A stretch of 64,000 nt of DNA from Adiantum capillus-veneris (GCA_014529385.2 CM043944.1:47178268-47242267), one strand, 5' to 3'; positions 10,949 through 22,333 are shown, numbered from the stretch's first letter. Notes: generated from the sequence alone by a model not told the origin. Translations and numbers: made by a program.

Positions 10949-11554
10949 GCAACATTTAATGGTCTAGTAACTTGTGTGGAGCGGAAAATAGCATAGACAT
11001 AGTGAGCATTTCATTTAAATGAATTAAACTAAATGTACTCTAGCCTAATTCTCATTGGTCCACCACTATATCCATCCAATAGGATTTGAAAGCACCTTGG
11101 GGGCAACTGGGCTAGGGGGCTAACATGTGTCCCTTATTCCCTTTGTGTAAAGGGAGCTTGCTAGTGTGTGTGTGTGTATTTCTGTCTCATCCCCTACTAA
11201 AAGGGCGCATCCCCTCCAAGATAGGGATGTGGGAAGACTTTTGAGTCTTCCCACAAGCATCCAATTTACCTAGAGTTTTACCATTGAACATAACCTTTGA
11301 ATTTTGGAACCTTAGCATTTTGGAAGTCTTAATGGGCTGAACCTTAGGGTCTTTGAAGCCCATTGTTACACATTGCTCTTTTGTAGATGGCCCCCCCTTT
11401 GGATCCCTATTTTCCCTCCTTTGGATTCCTACTATGACCGGTCTGCCAACTTAACCAATATTCTAGCTTTTTTCTCCCCTGGTACTTCCCCACATTAAAT
11501 GATCAATTTAACATGAAAATCATTTAGGAGGATTAGATATTAGTTATTATGACA
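10949..11554 (-). repeat. Gypsy A 5' LTR, internally deleted (606 bp)
   Basis: Begins on the plus strand TGCAACATTTAATGG and ends TTATTATGACA (minus-strand LTR TGTCATAAT...). Compared with the 1,685-bp LTR of copy B it lacks about 1.08 kb: the junction near 11013 joins the sequence equivalent to about 25100 with that equivalent to about 26100. A short (GT)n at about 11166-11181 sits where copy B carries a 97-bp (GT)n. Confidence 0.88.
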
Positions 11555-12049
11555 AGAATGAGAAACTCAAGCAATGCTTGATTAAGGTAGAAGAGACGAA
11601 GGAAGTAGAGAGCCAAGCTCTACTTGCAAAAGCCCATGATCTTGAAGACTCCCCCAACGAGACCATCAACGCAGTTCAAAAGGAAGCCCATGAGGCGACA
11701 CACAGGAAGGCTGACAGCACGATATAGGTAGTTTTATAAGAATCCCTTGGCCTTAAGGTCAAGGTTGAGGGAAGAAGCAATCGCCAAATTCAATGTCATT
11801 CTTCAACATGTCACCATCAAGCCTGAAACCGTTTCTTGGATCAATGACGCACATATGCATGTGCCACCCGAGCATTATATCCTCACCTTCAAGGACAAAG
11901 GAGAATTGGATGAAGCTACTATGCCAATCCCTCCTCCTTAGGGGAAAAATGTTTTGGATCGTCAAAGAATTGACCCATGACCACAAATCAACTCAAGGTT
12001 AAAATAAGCGAGCTCAAGAAGGTGCACAAAGCCTGCAAACAAAGTTTAT
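11555..12049. other. Spacer with a short unrecognised charged reading frame
   Basis: From 11558 a frame rich in Lys, Glu and Ala (LIKVEETKEVESQALLAKAH) has coiled-coil-like composition but is interrupted by stops near 11730. It could be gag of another element. No RNA gene or LTR is recognised. Confidence 0.35.
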
Positions 12050-12255
12050 GGGCAGTCTACCGAGGTGGTAAAGCCATCATCTAGGAGTTTCGAAATCCCA
12101 AACCGGCTCTTCCCGCAACTGACCCCCCTAGGTGTTGTTTTCTCCTTTTCTTTTACCCTCCCGACATCAGTCCTTAATGTATTTTTTTGGACCCATGGGC
12201 CATATCTGACCTCCGTAAATGATAATTCAATCTATCTCTCTCTCTCTCTCTGGCC
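12050..12255 (+). repeat. tRNA-derived SINE-like sequence
   Basis: CTACCGAGGTGGTAAAGCC (12057-12075) resembles a pol III A box and GAGTTTCGAAATCCC (12085-12099) a B box, spaced as in a tRNA. The sequence runs to a CT tail at about 12233-12252. It has no CCA end or complete cloverleaf, so it is a SINE remnant rather than a tRNA gene. Confidence 0.55.
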
Positions 12256-12485
12256 AATTGAGACTAGGGACATGAGATAACTGGCGACGTGTTCATTGAA
12301 AATCCAACTTCTTTCGGGATGCATTCAAACTGTCCTCTCCAGCCAGAGAGGTCAAGCATTTTCTTGGCTACTTCGATTCACACCTCCATGCCCACATAAT
12401 ACCAAGCAAAAGTGCAACACTACTCACAACAAATCAAAACGAGTGTAGTGCTTAACTCTTGGGCAATTATTTGCTGTGTGCAGGA

Positions 12486-12509
12486 CCCCCCCCCCCCCCC
12501 CCCCCCCCC
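12486..12509. repeat. Poly-C run (24 bp)
   Basis: An uninterrupted run of C. Similar homopolymers occur at 15883-15898 (G) and 30389-30416 (C). The length may be uncertain from sequencing. Confidence 0.95.
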
Positions 12510-12544
12510 AATAGGGGAGGAGAATACACTCAAGAGAACACAAC

Positions 12545-12612
12545 CTGTGAGCCTTGAACCCCAACCTTGGGATTACATATTGAATGCCTCACCAACTGAG
12601 CTATGCCTCTTG
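12545..12612 (-). repeat. tRNA-derived SINE-like sequence
   Basis: On the minus strand GGCATAGCTCAGTTGGTGAG (A box) is followed about 30 bases later by GGTTGGGGTTCAAGG (B box). The acceptor stem does not close, so this is a SINE head or tRNA-like fragment rather than a functional tRNA. Confidence 0.6.
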
Positions 12613-12808
12613 GGTAGTCGTCAATGCTCCTTGAACCGTGGTGTGTGAAACGGCCCTTAAAGTGCTTGGTAGTCCTGAGAGTGATGAGTCACATAGAGAT
12701 CGGTTACTTATGGTAATGAGGATTGGATGAGATTGGCCGCCCAATAGAAAGTAGCTGTTAGAATGTGGGGCGCACTTAAATGGCAGCGTTGGATCCTTGC
12801 CATTCAAA

Positions 12809-12812
<4 letters not shown>

Positions 12813-12840
<28 letters not shown>

Positions 12841-12841
12841 A
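12813..12841 (+). promoter_or_regulatory. CT (GAGA-type) microsatellite upstream of ACR
   Basis: A (CT)n run ending about 190 bp before the ACR start codon. Pyrimidine or GAGA tracts are frequent in plant core promoters and 5' UTRs. No convincing TATA box was found, so the role is inferred from position. Confidence 0.45.
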
Positions 12842-13027
12842 GCCGGGCCCACAAGCGCAGCCAAGAGCCGGCACGGCACGATTTGATAGCGCCGAAATGC
12901 CCAATTGGATCACACACGCGCTCTCACAGCATTTTCACACACGGCAACATCAAATCTCCCCCGATTGTTGGCCCCTTTGATACACACAGTTGCAGTCTTC
13001 CGCTCTCCCTGAATGGTTTGCGCATCA

Positions 13028-15848
13028 ATGGCGAGCTTGGGACACCGCGGCGAACATGACTCAGAACTGCAAAAACTTGTCCACCGAATGAATCCTCCAA
13101 GGTGTGCATGCATTTCCCTCTTCTTGTCTCACAGGAACGTTGGCCTCTTCTTCGATAAAGGCGTAATGCTTGAATTCTAAATTTCTGCAGAGTTGTACTC
13201 GACAATGCGTCTTGCGAGACTGCAACTGTGTTGAAGGTGAGCTACTCATTGAAGCAGACACTTTCGTGGGTTTTGATTAGTATGTATATTTGTAGAGACT
13301 TTTGCTTCTCTGTGTGAGTTTTTGGCTCGTGTGTGTGTATGTGTGTGTGTGTGTAGTAACAGTGTGTATAGTTTTTTTCTGCTTGTGTGTGTGTGTGCGC
13401 GCACGCCCGTTTTATAGAGAATCTTGGGTGCTGGAATGACTGTGAGCCCAATGAGAATGGGCCTTACAATGTGTGTTGCTGTGAATGCATTCATTTCCTT
13501 AGCAATTCTTAAACTGCAGGTTGACAGTGTAAACAAGCGTGGTCTCCTTCTTGAGGTGGTACAAATTCTTACAGATTTGGAGCTGAATATCCATAAGGCT
13601 TACTTCTCTTCTGATGGGGGCTGGTTTATGGACGGTACGTTCTCTTGATTGTTGTTACTTATGCTTGTCCGCTTTGAGTTGATTCATGCATGCAGTGACC
13701 TCATTTTCACTGAGTATATGTCTCTTGGTTTTCATGTCCAATATGTTCTGTTTGATGTTGCAGTATTCCATGTAACTAATGCAGAGGGTGGCAAACTAGA
13801 GAGCAAAGAGCTATCAGAACTTATCCAGAAGGTAATCGAAAAGAGTTTTTCTGACTGGTTATGGGTGATATGATCTATTGGAGTTGTATTGTGTAGCCTT
13901 TACAATTTTAATGACTTGTAGCTGAGTCTGTCTTGTACATCTATTGTGTGCGGTTTTTGCTCAAAAGTGAACGAAGGCATACATGTGTAAGGCGTCTGCA
14001 TATATAGAAGGTAGTCCGTAAACCGTCAAAGAAAACCCTATTGACAAGGTATATGTATGTATTGAATTGGAAAAAATGGTACGAGTCAAAAAAAATTTAT
14101 TCCAAAGGTTTTCTTGCTCAGCATCAACAGTTGATACATCAATTTATTCTTAGGAAAGTACAGTTGATACATCAATTTATTCTTAGGAAAGTACAGAGTG
14201 AGAATGTGATAAGGGTATTTGGTTTGTGAATTTGAATTGTTATTTGTGGATTGCAGAGAGTACTTGATTGTTTCAATGAACACAACTCCAGAGTGGTGGG
14301 GGTACATTCTGCCTCTGAGAGCACTTCCATTGAATTTACTGCCATGGACCGGCCTGGTTTGATGTCAGAGATATTTGCGCTCCTCACTCGCCTGCAGTGC
14401 AATGTGGTTGCAGCCGAGCTATGGACACATAACATGCGTGTCGCTTGCCTTGTATGTGTGACGGATCAATTATCAGGTGGCCCAATTCAAGATAGTGACA
14501 GGCTTGCAAGCATCAAAGAGTCGATCTGCCGAGTGTTGAGAGGTGTTTCTTGGAGCAGCACACGGGCAGGTACGATGGATTTCAGCACAGGGATTACCCA
14601 CACAGAGCGGCGTCTGCATCAGATGATGTTTGCTGGTCGTGACTATGAGGCAGCGGATGGGGCTGTGACAAGCCAGACAATGGTGGCATCTCCGAGTACA
14701 TCATCTTCGTGTGAAGGAACAGCGGAAGAGTCAAAAATTTCAGTAGAAAATTGCAGGGAGAGGGGGTACTCTGTTGTAAGCGTTGAATGTCAAAATCGCA
14801 CCAAGCTATTATTTGACACGGTTTGCACATTGACAGACATGGACTATGTTGTCTTTCATGCCACCATAGATTCTAATGACGATAGAGCTTACCAGGTACA
14901 TTATACTGAAATGGTTCCCTTAGCTTTCAAGATTCTATTGCCATCTGTTATATGCATTCCATTGTGTGCTTCTTTTGTAAAGGAGCTCCACTGGTGTTGG
15001 TTTATAGCAAAAGGGGTTTAGCACAGTTTCTTCATAGTACAAGCATCAAACGTTAGCCCTTTAGGCTCTAAAGATGGGGGCACAGTAAGTTAATTCTCAA
15101 ATGCAAAACAGATATTTCCTCACGTGCATGTGTATGCATAATCTTGTGCATGTGCATGTGCATGTGTATGCATGATCATTTGCATACATTTACATCATGC
15201 ACAATCATCCGTTTCAATGTATTCTATATGTGCTTTTCTCAGGAGTACTACATCCGTCATGCCGATGGGTGCACATTAAATTCTGACGCTGAAAGGCAGC
15301 GAGTCATACAATGCCTGAGAGCGGCTATCCGGCGGCGCGTCTCCAAGGTTATATATTCTTAATCACAATTCTTTCTCCTAAGCTTTTTGTCTATACAACA
15401 AACGCGCGTCTCCAAGGTTATATATTCTTAATCACAATTCTTTCTCCTAAGCTTTTTGTCTATACAACAAACTTACCTGAAATGTCTCACATGCCAGGGA
15501 GTACGACTTGAGCTGTGCACAAATGATCGCATTGGTCTACTCTCAGATGTCACACGGATTTTCCGAGAGCATGGCCTTTCTGTTACTCGAGCCGATGTGT
15601 CTACAAAAGGCAACATGGCCCGGAATGTGTTTTATGTGACTGATGTGGCCGGGAACCGTGTAGATGACAAATGCATAGAGGCTGTTAGGCGAGAGATTGG
15701 GCAAGCTGTGTTGCGTGTGGCGCCGACCCAGAGCCTGCCTCTTCCATGTAAGTCTGCATCAGGCAAGGCAAGGTTTTCCCTTGCAAACTTTCTTGGTAAG
15801 CCCTCTCAGATACTCTCCAGCCTTGGCCTCATCAAATCATGCTCATAA
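13028..15848 (+). CDS. ACT-domain repeat (ACR) protein, seven exons
   Basis: Exons 13028-13101, 13191-13236, 13520-13634, 13764-13831, 14257-14895, 15243-15347 and 15498-15848 join in frame with GT-AG borders to 465 codons, close to the usual ACR length (about 450). The start is the first ATG ([20 protein letters not shown]). The first ACT domain begins NPPRVVLDN and spans exons 1-4 ([20 protein letters not shown]). Others begin [20 protein letters not shown] and [20 protein letters not shown], and the last is [20 protein letters not shown] followed by [23 protein letters not shown] proteins are thought to sense amino acids or nitrogen status. The ACT class is known only as ligand-binding regulatory modules, so the ligand is not predictable. 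No frame breaks were found, and it is the only apparently intact host gene here. Confidence 0.93.
14128..14193 (+). repeat. 33-bp tandem duplication in ACR intron 4
   Basis: Two identical 33-bp units (14128-14160 and 14161-14193), each starting CAGTTGATACATCAATTTAT, followed by a third CAG. They lie inside the 13832-14256 intron and do not affect the reading frame. Confidence 0.93.
15334..15471 (+). repeat. 69-bp tandem duplication spanning an ACR splice donor
   Basis: The sequence from GCGCGTCTCCAAGG through CTATACAACAAA is present twice in tandem. The first copy covers the end of exon 6 and its GT donor (15348). The second recreates the same exon end and donor 69 bp downstream (15417). Using the second donor would keep phase but adds a TAA codon at once (VIYS then stop), so the first donor must be used for full-length protein. 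Confidence 0.92.
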
Positions 15849-17550
15849 GATACTTGGGTTTCAATTTATACAAGCGGAAAGAGGGGGGGGGGGGGGGGAG
15901 GATAAGCAGTATGACGAGACGGCCACCTTTGAATCAATGACCGGACCCATGAGCCCATAGCAAAGAGCTTGAACCTTAACAGTTGAAGGTTAACATCATT
16001 AATCAAGGGTTAGCTGCTAACTTGGTCTTGTTCTCAACTTCGCATCTAACCCTCTGTTCAGTCTAGTATGCATTTGACATTGCCTATTGAGACCCTTCCC
16101 TTCAGCTTTGTACAGATTCTTAGTGGACATGGTAGAACGAAGCTGTCTCCTACTGCACACTCTCTCACAATTTTTCTCAGCTCATCCCATTTCAAGTCAT
16201 GAGCTACTGACCTTTTGCAAGTGTTTCTAACTTTTTCTATTGATGTTTCTTGTTTGTCATTTGTGAGTGCATTGGCAGAGATTGTTGTTATGTTTATGAT
16301 CATATTTGCGATTATAAGCCTCATTTTTGGAATTGTAATGTTTGCTGGTTGTGACTCAATCCTCACTTATACCTCTCCCTCTTGCAATTGTGACATAAAA
16401 CTGGTTTGCTATGTATTCAAGTCTTACTGCTGACTGCTAGGAAATGAGAGCCAATGCCCAAGAGGTAGCCAATTTTCTGAGGCTTGGGTGGGTGGAAGTT
16501 ACAATTCCAAAAGTAGACTTATATCTTTTGCCGAAATGGGTTTGGTGTCTCGGAGTGAGATTGACTTCGAACTCAATTTCAATCTATCTTGATCTTTTTC
16601 ACTCAAATGTGCACTTTTAGTTTCCTTTTTTAACAACTCTAGATTAAAAGCTATGCGCTTCACTCTATTTAAGAAAACTCTCTCGTTACGCTTAAATGGG
16701 TTAGGTAGAGGGGTCTTTTAAAAAAATAACCTTGCATTTTAGAATCTATCATGATCAAGAACTATCCTCATCAATTGGACCCGTAAGATTGCAATTGATG
16801 ATTGAAATCATTGACTTCATAAGCTGAAGGAGAAATGAAGAGACCTCAAATTAAATTTTACATGACTTTTTCACAATTGTGCAATGGATAATTGCAAGTT
16901 TTATGTGCAAAACAATTTACTTGAGAGTAAAGTAAGTAGTGGAAAGTTTTGCATGTTTGAGATGTCATTCAAGTATATCATTGTTTACATACAGAAATAT
17001 ATTTTTTATGTATTTGTGAGTTTTAGAAAGTGTTACATTGCTTATCCTTGGCATTGAGGATTCAAGGTGGCTTGACAAGCAACAATTATTGGATCATTTC
17101 TAATATTCAAAATTGAGAATGTGAAAACATTGATATTTTAATTTCTTGAGACATTAGCATTCAAAAGCTCAAATAACTTCAAAATTTGCATGTAAATTGT
17201 CTAAACATGTCAAAGTACACAATTGGGGCATCTGAAACCTTGGTTTCAATGTTATTCATGATTTTCAAGGGTTTTGCACAACAAAAAATTCAAGATGGAG
17301 TTCAAGCAATGAGATTTAATTGGGTTAAGAAACAAAAAGAATCGTAAATTCTTGGTTTCAACATATAAATTCATTTGTAGTTATCAAACTATCCTAGAAT
17401 AGCCCCAATTCTATGAGAGGACCTTTTGAAGAACAAAATTATGCTCTTTGTTGTGCTCAAGTATGTTGTGTCTGTAACTTGCAAGTGCTTTGGAAACTAG
17501 TCTTTGGAGGACATTTTATTGTTTTGTAACACTAAGTACTAACGATTGGA
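15849..17550. other. ACR 3' flank and AT-rich spacer
   Basis: The 3' UTR probably lies in 15849 to about 16100 and includes the 16-bp poly-G at 15883-15898. The rest is AT-rich with no convincing coding sequence. The short open frame at 16215-16433 encodes a hydrophobic peptide with no recognised family. Confidence 0.5.
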
Positions 17551-17757
17551 TTTCACAAACATAGAAAAGGTCATCTCTATATAAGAATTGTATAATTTGT
17601 TTTTGAAGAAACGGGCTGAAATTTTGCTTAAATTCATGATTTAGAACTTACCAATTTCACAAACATAGAAAAGGTCATCTCTATATAAGAATTTTATAAT
17701 TTGTTTTTGAAGAAACAGGTTGAAATTTTGCTTAAATTCATTATGTAGAACTTACCA
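17551..17757. repeat. 104-bp tandem duplication
   Basis: Two copies (17551-17654 and 17655-17757) starting TTTCACAAACATAGAAAAGG with a few mismatches. The unit is non-coding and of unknown origin. Confidence 0.92.
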
Positions 17758-18509
17758 TAATTCTCTCCATAGGACTTGTATTTTGACATGGAGAATAATC
17801 CAATGTTTTCATTCCCTCATAATCAACCTAAGATCTTTCTAGCCATACTATTGGCTCTACTTTCAGTTTCCATTACATAGAATCTTTCAAGATGCTTTAG
17901 CATCTCTATTCAACTCATTATTTAAAACCAATCCTAATGGCTAGGATTTGATCTGAGCACGTAGAGGGTATAAAGTTGAAGCTTAACCAATAGGCTATTC
18001 GCCTATGCTTCCCTTAGGGGTTCCCTTAAGCACTTAAAAAAAACAATTACCCCCTCCCCCTCTCTTCTCCTTCCCCTTTTTTTTCCCACCCTTCCCTTTT
18101 TCTTTCTTTCCCTCCCCTAAACTAAATAAAAAACTTCTTTCTAGCTTGACAAATAAATTGCCAAAACTTTGGTAGGAAACACTTCAGTGTCTTGACCTAA
18201 GTGTCCAATTATACATAGAACTAGTGTTAAGCAATAAAGTGTCTCGTGCAAGTGTGTAGAACTGAATACAAATTTTTGACAAGCTACAACAAAAACAAGG
18301 AGACTAGTTAACTTTTCATCATGACATGAGGAAATGACAAACCATAGACCACGTAATGCAAGACATACAAAAGTGTCATACAACACTATGTCCAATGCTA
18401 ATAAAAGGACTTTATAAGTTACCAATGTAAAGATTTGTTGGTCGCTTTCAAGAGGTTGTTGCTGCCCAATTTGCGAAGCATGTCATGAATGCAATGAATT
18501 TTTACACTG
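17758..18509. other. Spacer with weak tRNA-like (SINE) signal
   Basis: On the minus strand around 17940-18005, AGCCTATTGGTTAAGC followed by AGATCAAATCCTAG resembles degenerate A and B boxes of a SINE. A polypyrimidine-rich stretch lies at about 18048-18118. Nothing else recognised. Confidence 0.35.
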
Positions 18510-18930
18510 TGTAACATTAATGGCCTAGTAACTTGTGTGTAGTGGAAATTAGCATGAACATAGTGAGCATTTCATTAGAATAGATTCCTAATGAGAATAA
18601 CAAGAGTGCTTGGGTGGAGAGAGCAACAAAAAGTATAACACCTAGTTAGATAGCATGAACAATACTTCAAAAGAGAGAGAAATCAAGCAATTGACAATAG
18701 TTGAGGACCGGATTTGCATGGAGCCGGTCCCCCCTCCAAAAGGCTTTGTATTATGGTTTCTCCCATCAAGAGAGACCTTTTACAATACAATTCTTTGTGT
18801 TCCTTCAATACTAGCTAGTGTAATGAAGATGGAAACTTTAAGCACTAAGCAAAACACTTATCAAACACAACATCAATTCCCTCACGGTCTCAGACCCAAA
18901 ACCTCACATACCTTCGAAGATGGTGAGAGC
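18510..18930 (-). repeat. Gypsy B 3' LTR fragment
   Basis: TGTAACATTAATGGCCTAG onwards matches the 5' LTR of the same element from 25036 to about 25455 closely, including GGACCGGATTTGCATGGAGC. Similarity stops near GGTGAGAGCTA, where foreign LTR-element sequence starts. Confidence 0.88.
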
Positions 18931-19158
18931 TAGAGGGGATTGCTGTAGTGCTCAGAACGAAATTCTGAGGGCATAAACAGCTTCGAAAGGGGGATAAAAC
19001 CCCCGGTCGCCTAATGGAGATACTCCCGGAACGTCGAGTGTGAATTTCCAAGCTCCGGATCCAAAATCTGCCTGAAAAGTGCGCGCGCGCGATTACGCGA
19101 AAACGCACTGAACCTTGCTTTGATACCAATTGAAGTCGGGGAGCGGAGCTTAGATCGA

Positions 19159-19218
<60 letters not shown>

Positions 19219-19386
19219 CACAGACAGAGAGCTTACACAGTACACAGAGAATTCGTTAAAGGATTATCTCCCAAATCTTATTATTCACACAAGTATAAAT
19301 GAGTATATACAAAGAGAGTGATAAGCGAGTTAAGCGGGCGGCCGGTCATATCCGTATAAGAGGCTACTTGGGCTTTAATCCCAACA
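18931..19386 (-). mobile_element. 5' LTR and leader of a further LTR retrotransposon
   Basis: The LTR lies at 19131-19386 (plus strand TGAAGTCGGG to CCCAACA; minus strand TGTTGGGATT to GACTTCA). It is followed on the minus strand by an initiator-Met type PBS (TGGTATCAAAGC, 19117-19128) and about 185 bp of leader. The LTR carries a (CA)n at about 19161-19212. No coding part remains. The right edge abuts gypsy B RT sequence directly. The family is not otherwise present in the window. Confidence 0.72.
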
Positions 19387-20666
19387 TTGATCAACTATCC
19401 TAATTTGATGATAGCCACTTTTTAGGTCAATCCTACTGAAGTAGGTGGACCCTTGTAGCTTATCAATAGGTCTTCTACCCGTGGAACGGGAAACATATTT
19501 TTGATAGTGATCCTATTAGTGCTCTATAGTCGATACACATACGATATGTGTCGTCTTTCTTTTGCACTAGTAGCAAAAGGGTAACAAAATGGAGATGAGG
19601 TAGGCCTAACCATGCCCTTCTCAACTAACTCATGCACTTGCCGCATAATCTCCTCTTGTTGAGTTTGAGAAAGTCTATAAGGAGGTTTGTTAGGCGGTGA
19701 ACTTCCTGGAAGAAGTTTAATTGCATGGTCATCATTGCCTCGTTTAGGAGGTAGCTCACAAGGGATGTCGTCAATAAAGACATGTTGAAACCCCTTGAGA
19801 TAATTGGATAACTCTAATTCCTTTTGATTGTGTATATTTTCTTTTGCTAAAACATTAGGTTCATTTTGAGAGTCTTTAACAAAAATCATGTACATGGAAA
19901 TAGAGCTCTTTATTGACTTATTGAAAGCTTGCATATGCACAATGGGTATGGTGTTACCCATTTCCTTAGCATCTATGTTCCTGAACCTAAAGGAGATTCT
20001 CCTTTCAGGGAATTTAGCATTGGCAGCGATACGATCAAACCATGGTGCCCCTAGGATTACATCCTCATGCTTGAGAGGAGAGATAAAGAAGTCCTCTTTG
20101 TCCACATAGCTTTGGACATGGAGCCTCAATTTCCCAATTAAGGGAGTGACTGAAGCTTCTTGCCCCTTGAAAGCACCGTCTGCGGGTAGGACATCTCCCA
20201 TCTCGTAAGCTTGTATGCCTAGCTTGGTGGCCAACTCTGTGGATATGAAATTGTGAGTAGAACTTGGCTCAAAGAGAATAAAAGCATCATGTTCTCTAAC
20301 CTTTCCTAAGCATGTCATAGAGAAGATCCTTTGTGGTGAGTTTCCTCCTCTTGGATTTCGACCAGGTAGCCCTAGGAGGCTCATGGCGGGTGTTCTTTTG
20401 GGGACAAGCGCGGTACGCATGCCCTTGCTCACCGCACTTGAAACAGTGGTTATTCTTGAGATAACCTCTCAAGCTCTTCAGGAGAGAGATTTTTTTTTGC
20501 CTTTGTAAACTCCCTTCTCTTTAGCTTTGTTGGAATTGCCCTTAAGAGATTTTTGGACATTGTCCTTTCCCTTAGTCTCATTGGAGCCCTTGTTTTCCGT
20601 GGGCTTAAAATTTCTTTTTGCCCCCGTTTGGAAATTGATTCGAGAAGCCACCATAGTATGGTGTAT
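19387..20666 (-). pseudogene. Gypsy B zinc knuckle, protease and RT start
   Basis: The open stretch 19524-20432 carries STHNFISTELATKLGIQAYE, KEDFFISPLKHEDVILGAPW and the RT entry SQTQQEEIMRQVHELVEKGM. It aligns with copy C 45230-46130. The active-site triplet is Glu-Pro-Ser instead of Asp-(Ser/Thr)-Gly, so the protease is dead. The gag zinc-knuckle equivalent lies around 20410-20450, and the Lys-rich gag linker at 20478-20666 is cut by Copia-2. Confidence 0.85.
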
Positions 20667-20893
20667 TGTTGGAATTAGGGTTGCAGAGAAACACACACAG
20701 CTTGGAGAAGATGAAGGAAGCTCAAGGCACACAATAGAGAGTGTATAACTTAGTGTGCAATGGAAAGATAGGTAGCCCTAGAGTGATGGGCGTATATACA
20801 ATGCTCGGGGGAAAAAACCTCCTAAAGAGGGAAAAAATGCCCCGGCAGTCCTAGTGTGTTCACACACATCACTACCACATATATATGGTAACA
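20667..20893 (-). repeat. Copia-2 3' LTR (227 bp)
   Basis: On the plus strand runs TGTTGGAATTAGGG to ATATGGTAACA, the reverse complement of the Copia-1 LTR. TG...CA ends are complete. Confidence 0.93.
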
Positions 20894-20968
20894 AATCCCC
20901 CCTGGAGTGATGCGTTGAACGAGAGCTGGCACATGAGTAAAGGGAAGTGCCATGCCCTAAGGAAATGA

Positions 20969-21313
20969 TCAGTCCACAAAGAGGAGTAAGCCCAAAGCTT
21001 TGCGAAAAGCTTCAAGCTTCTCACGAGACAATGCCTTTGTGAAAAGATCTGCAAGGTTGTCCTGTTTTGGCACATAAGCCAAGCAAATCTCTCCTGCTGA
21101 GAGCGTCTCCCTGACATAGTGGTAATGCACCTCAATGTGCTTTGTGCGAGCATGAAAAACTGGGTTCCTCGCAACTGCCAATGCACTCTGACTGTCAGTG
21201 TAGATAGTGTTGGCAGTGTCCTGTCCAACACCCAAATTAGCCATAAGGCGTCTGAGCCATACACACTCAACGGTAGCTGTGAAGACTGCCCATAGGCTGT
21301 ACATTTGCCTCAT
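20969..21313 (-). pseudogene. Copia-2 RNase H fused to integrase linker
   Basis: VFTATVECVWLRRLMANLGV, TDSQSALAVARNPVFHARTK and DNLADLFTKALS identify copia RNase H. The first residues (MRQMYSLW) are out-of-frame linker sequence, so the frame here is a by-product of the RT deletion. The DSDWAG and SSCEAEYRA part of the domain was lost. Confidence 0.88.
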
Positions 21314-21443
21314 TGGAAATTACATTCGTATTTGCACCACTGAAAAGAGGCAATAAAGTTTCATAAATGTCCTGTGAGCTTAAATTACTGTCTCTAGTAC
21401 ATGACAGCAAGGGCTGAACAGAATCTTCCACAAACACTACATC

Positions 21444-22333
21444 TCATGAAAGCAGAATACGTTTTGTTTGCGGATGATACAACCTGTAACCTTTGCTTTT
21501 AGCACTATAACCAACAAAAATACATTTGACAGCCTTATCAACCAATTTTCTGCGCTGCACTTGTGGCACCAAAGCATATGCCAAACAACCAAAAACATGC
21601 ATGTGCTCAATAGAAGGCTTTCTATCATGCCATGCTTCATATCGAGTAATAGACTGCAAAGCTTTCATAGGACACCTATTTAGTACATAAGTGGCACACA
21701 TGATGGCCTCAAGCCAAAAAGAATGCGGCAAAGCTTGACCTTTGACCATACATCGTGCCATTTCCGTCAGTGACGTGTTTTTCCTCTCAGCAACACCATT
21801 TTGATGAGGTGTATAAGGCACTGTATATTGGTGTTTTATCCCACGACTAGCCAGAAATGCATTAAATTCATGAGACATATACTCCCCCCCTCGATCGGAA
21901 CGGAGGGTGCCCATAGTACATTTCGAGACATTTTGAGCCATAGCCATAAATTGTTTGAAGCACATAGAAACTGCGGACTTTGCTTTAAGTGGGAATACCC
22001 ATGCATGCCTGGAGCAATCATCGATGAAAGTCATGAAGTACAAGTAATTGCCCAAGAACGGAGTTTGCATGGGCCCACAAACATCATTATGCACAAGCTG
22101 CAACCTGCATGTGGCCCAAACTGAACCATCCTTTGGAAACTTATAACGCTGCATCTACCCAAAATACAACCTTCACAAACATGTTTGACAGGTGCTTCAA
22201 GAGGCGGCAAAGAAGCAACCATATCAGATTTCTGCAAACGCAGCAAACTGGCAAAATTCAGATGACCAAAACGTGCATGCCAAAGTTTTGCATCTAAAAT
22301 AACCCTTGAATCTGCAACAACATTTGCAAAATT
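21444..22333 (-). pseudogene. Copia-2 integrase
   Basis: The 21444-22154 frame has core motifs FIDDCSRHAW, LRSDRGGEYMSHEFN and PYTPHQNGVAERKN, then HVFGCLAYALVP and FVGYSAKSKGYRLYHPQ. A 1-bp deletion near 22150 (after CEGCILG) separates it from the GAG-pre-integrase, whose H-H-C-C residues are at 22160-22280. It ends with a stop after TKRILLS. Confidence 0.9.

Larger units (their letters stand above)
4370..11554 (-). mobile_element. Gypsy copy A: Ty3/gypsy chromovirus, 3' truncated
   Basis: Read on the minus strand from right to left: 5' LTR (10949-11554), initiator-Met PBS, leader, gag, zinc knuckle, aspartic protease, RT, RNase H, integrase and C-terminal chromodomain. RT before integrase identifies Ty3/gypsy, and the chromodomain makes it a chromovirus. 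The 3' LTR is absent, the sequence changing around 4217-4370. A 1.34-kb TIR element interrupts the protease-to-RT linker. Relatives in the window are copy B (18510-26720) and copy C (29456-48398). Confidence 0.92.

Noticed and set aside
12545-12612. tRNA gene
   Set aside because: A and B boxes are present, but the acceptor stem does not pair and flanking sequence looks like a SINE.
14251-15021. Single-exon 256-residue protein
   Set aside because: It is exon 5 of ACR read through into the intron; splice sites at 14256 and 14896 fit better.
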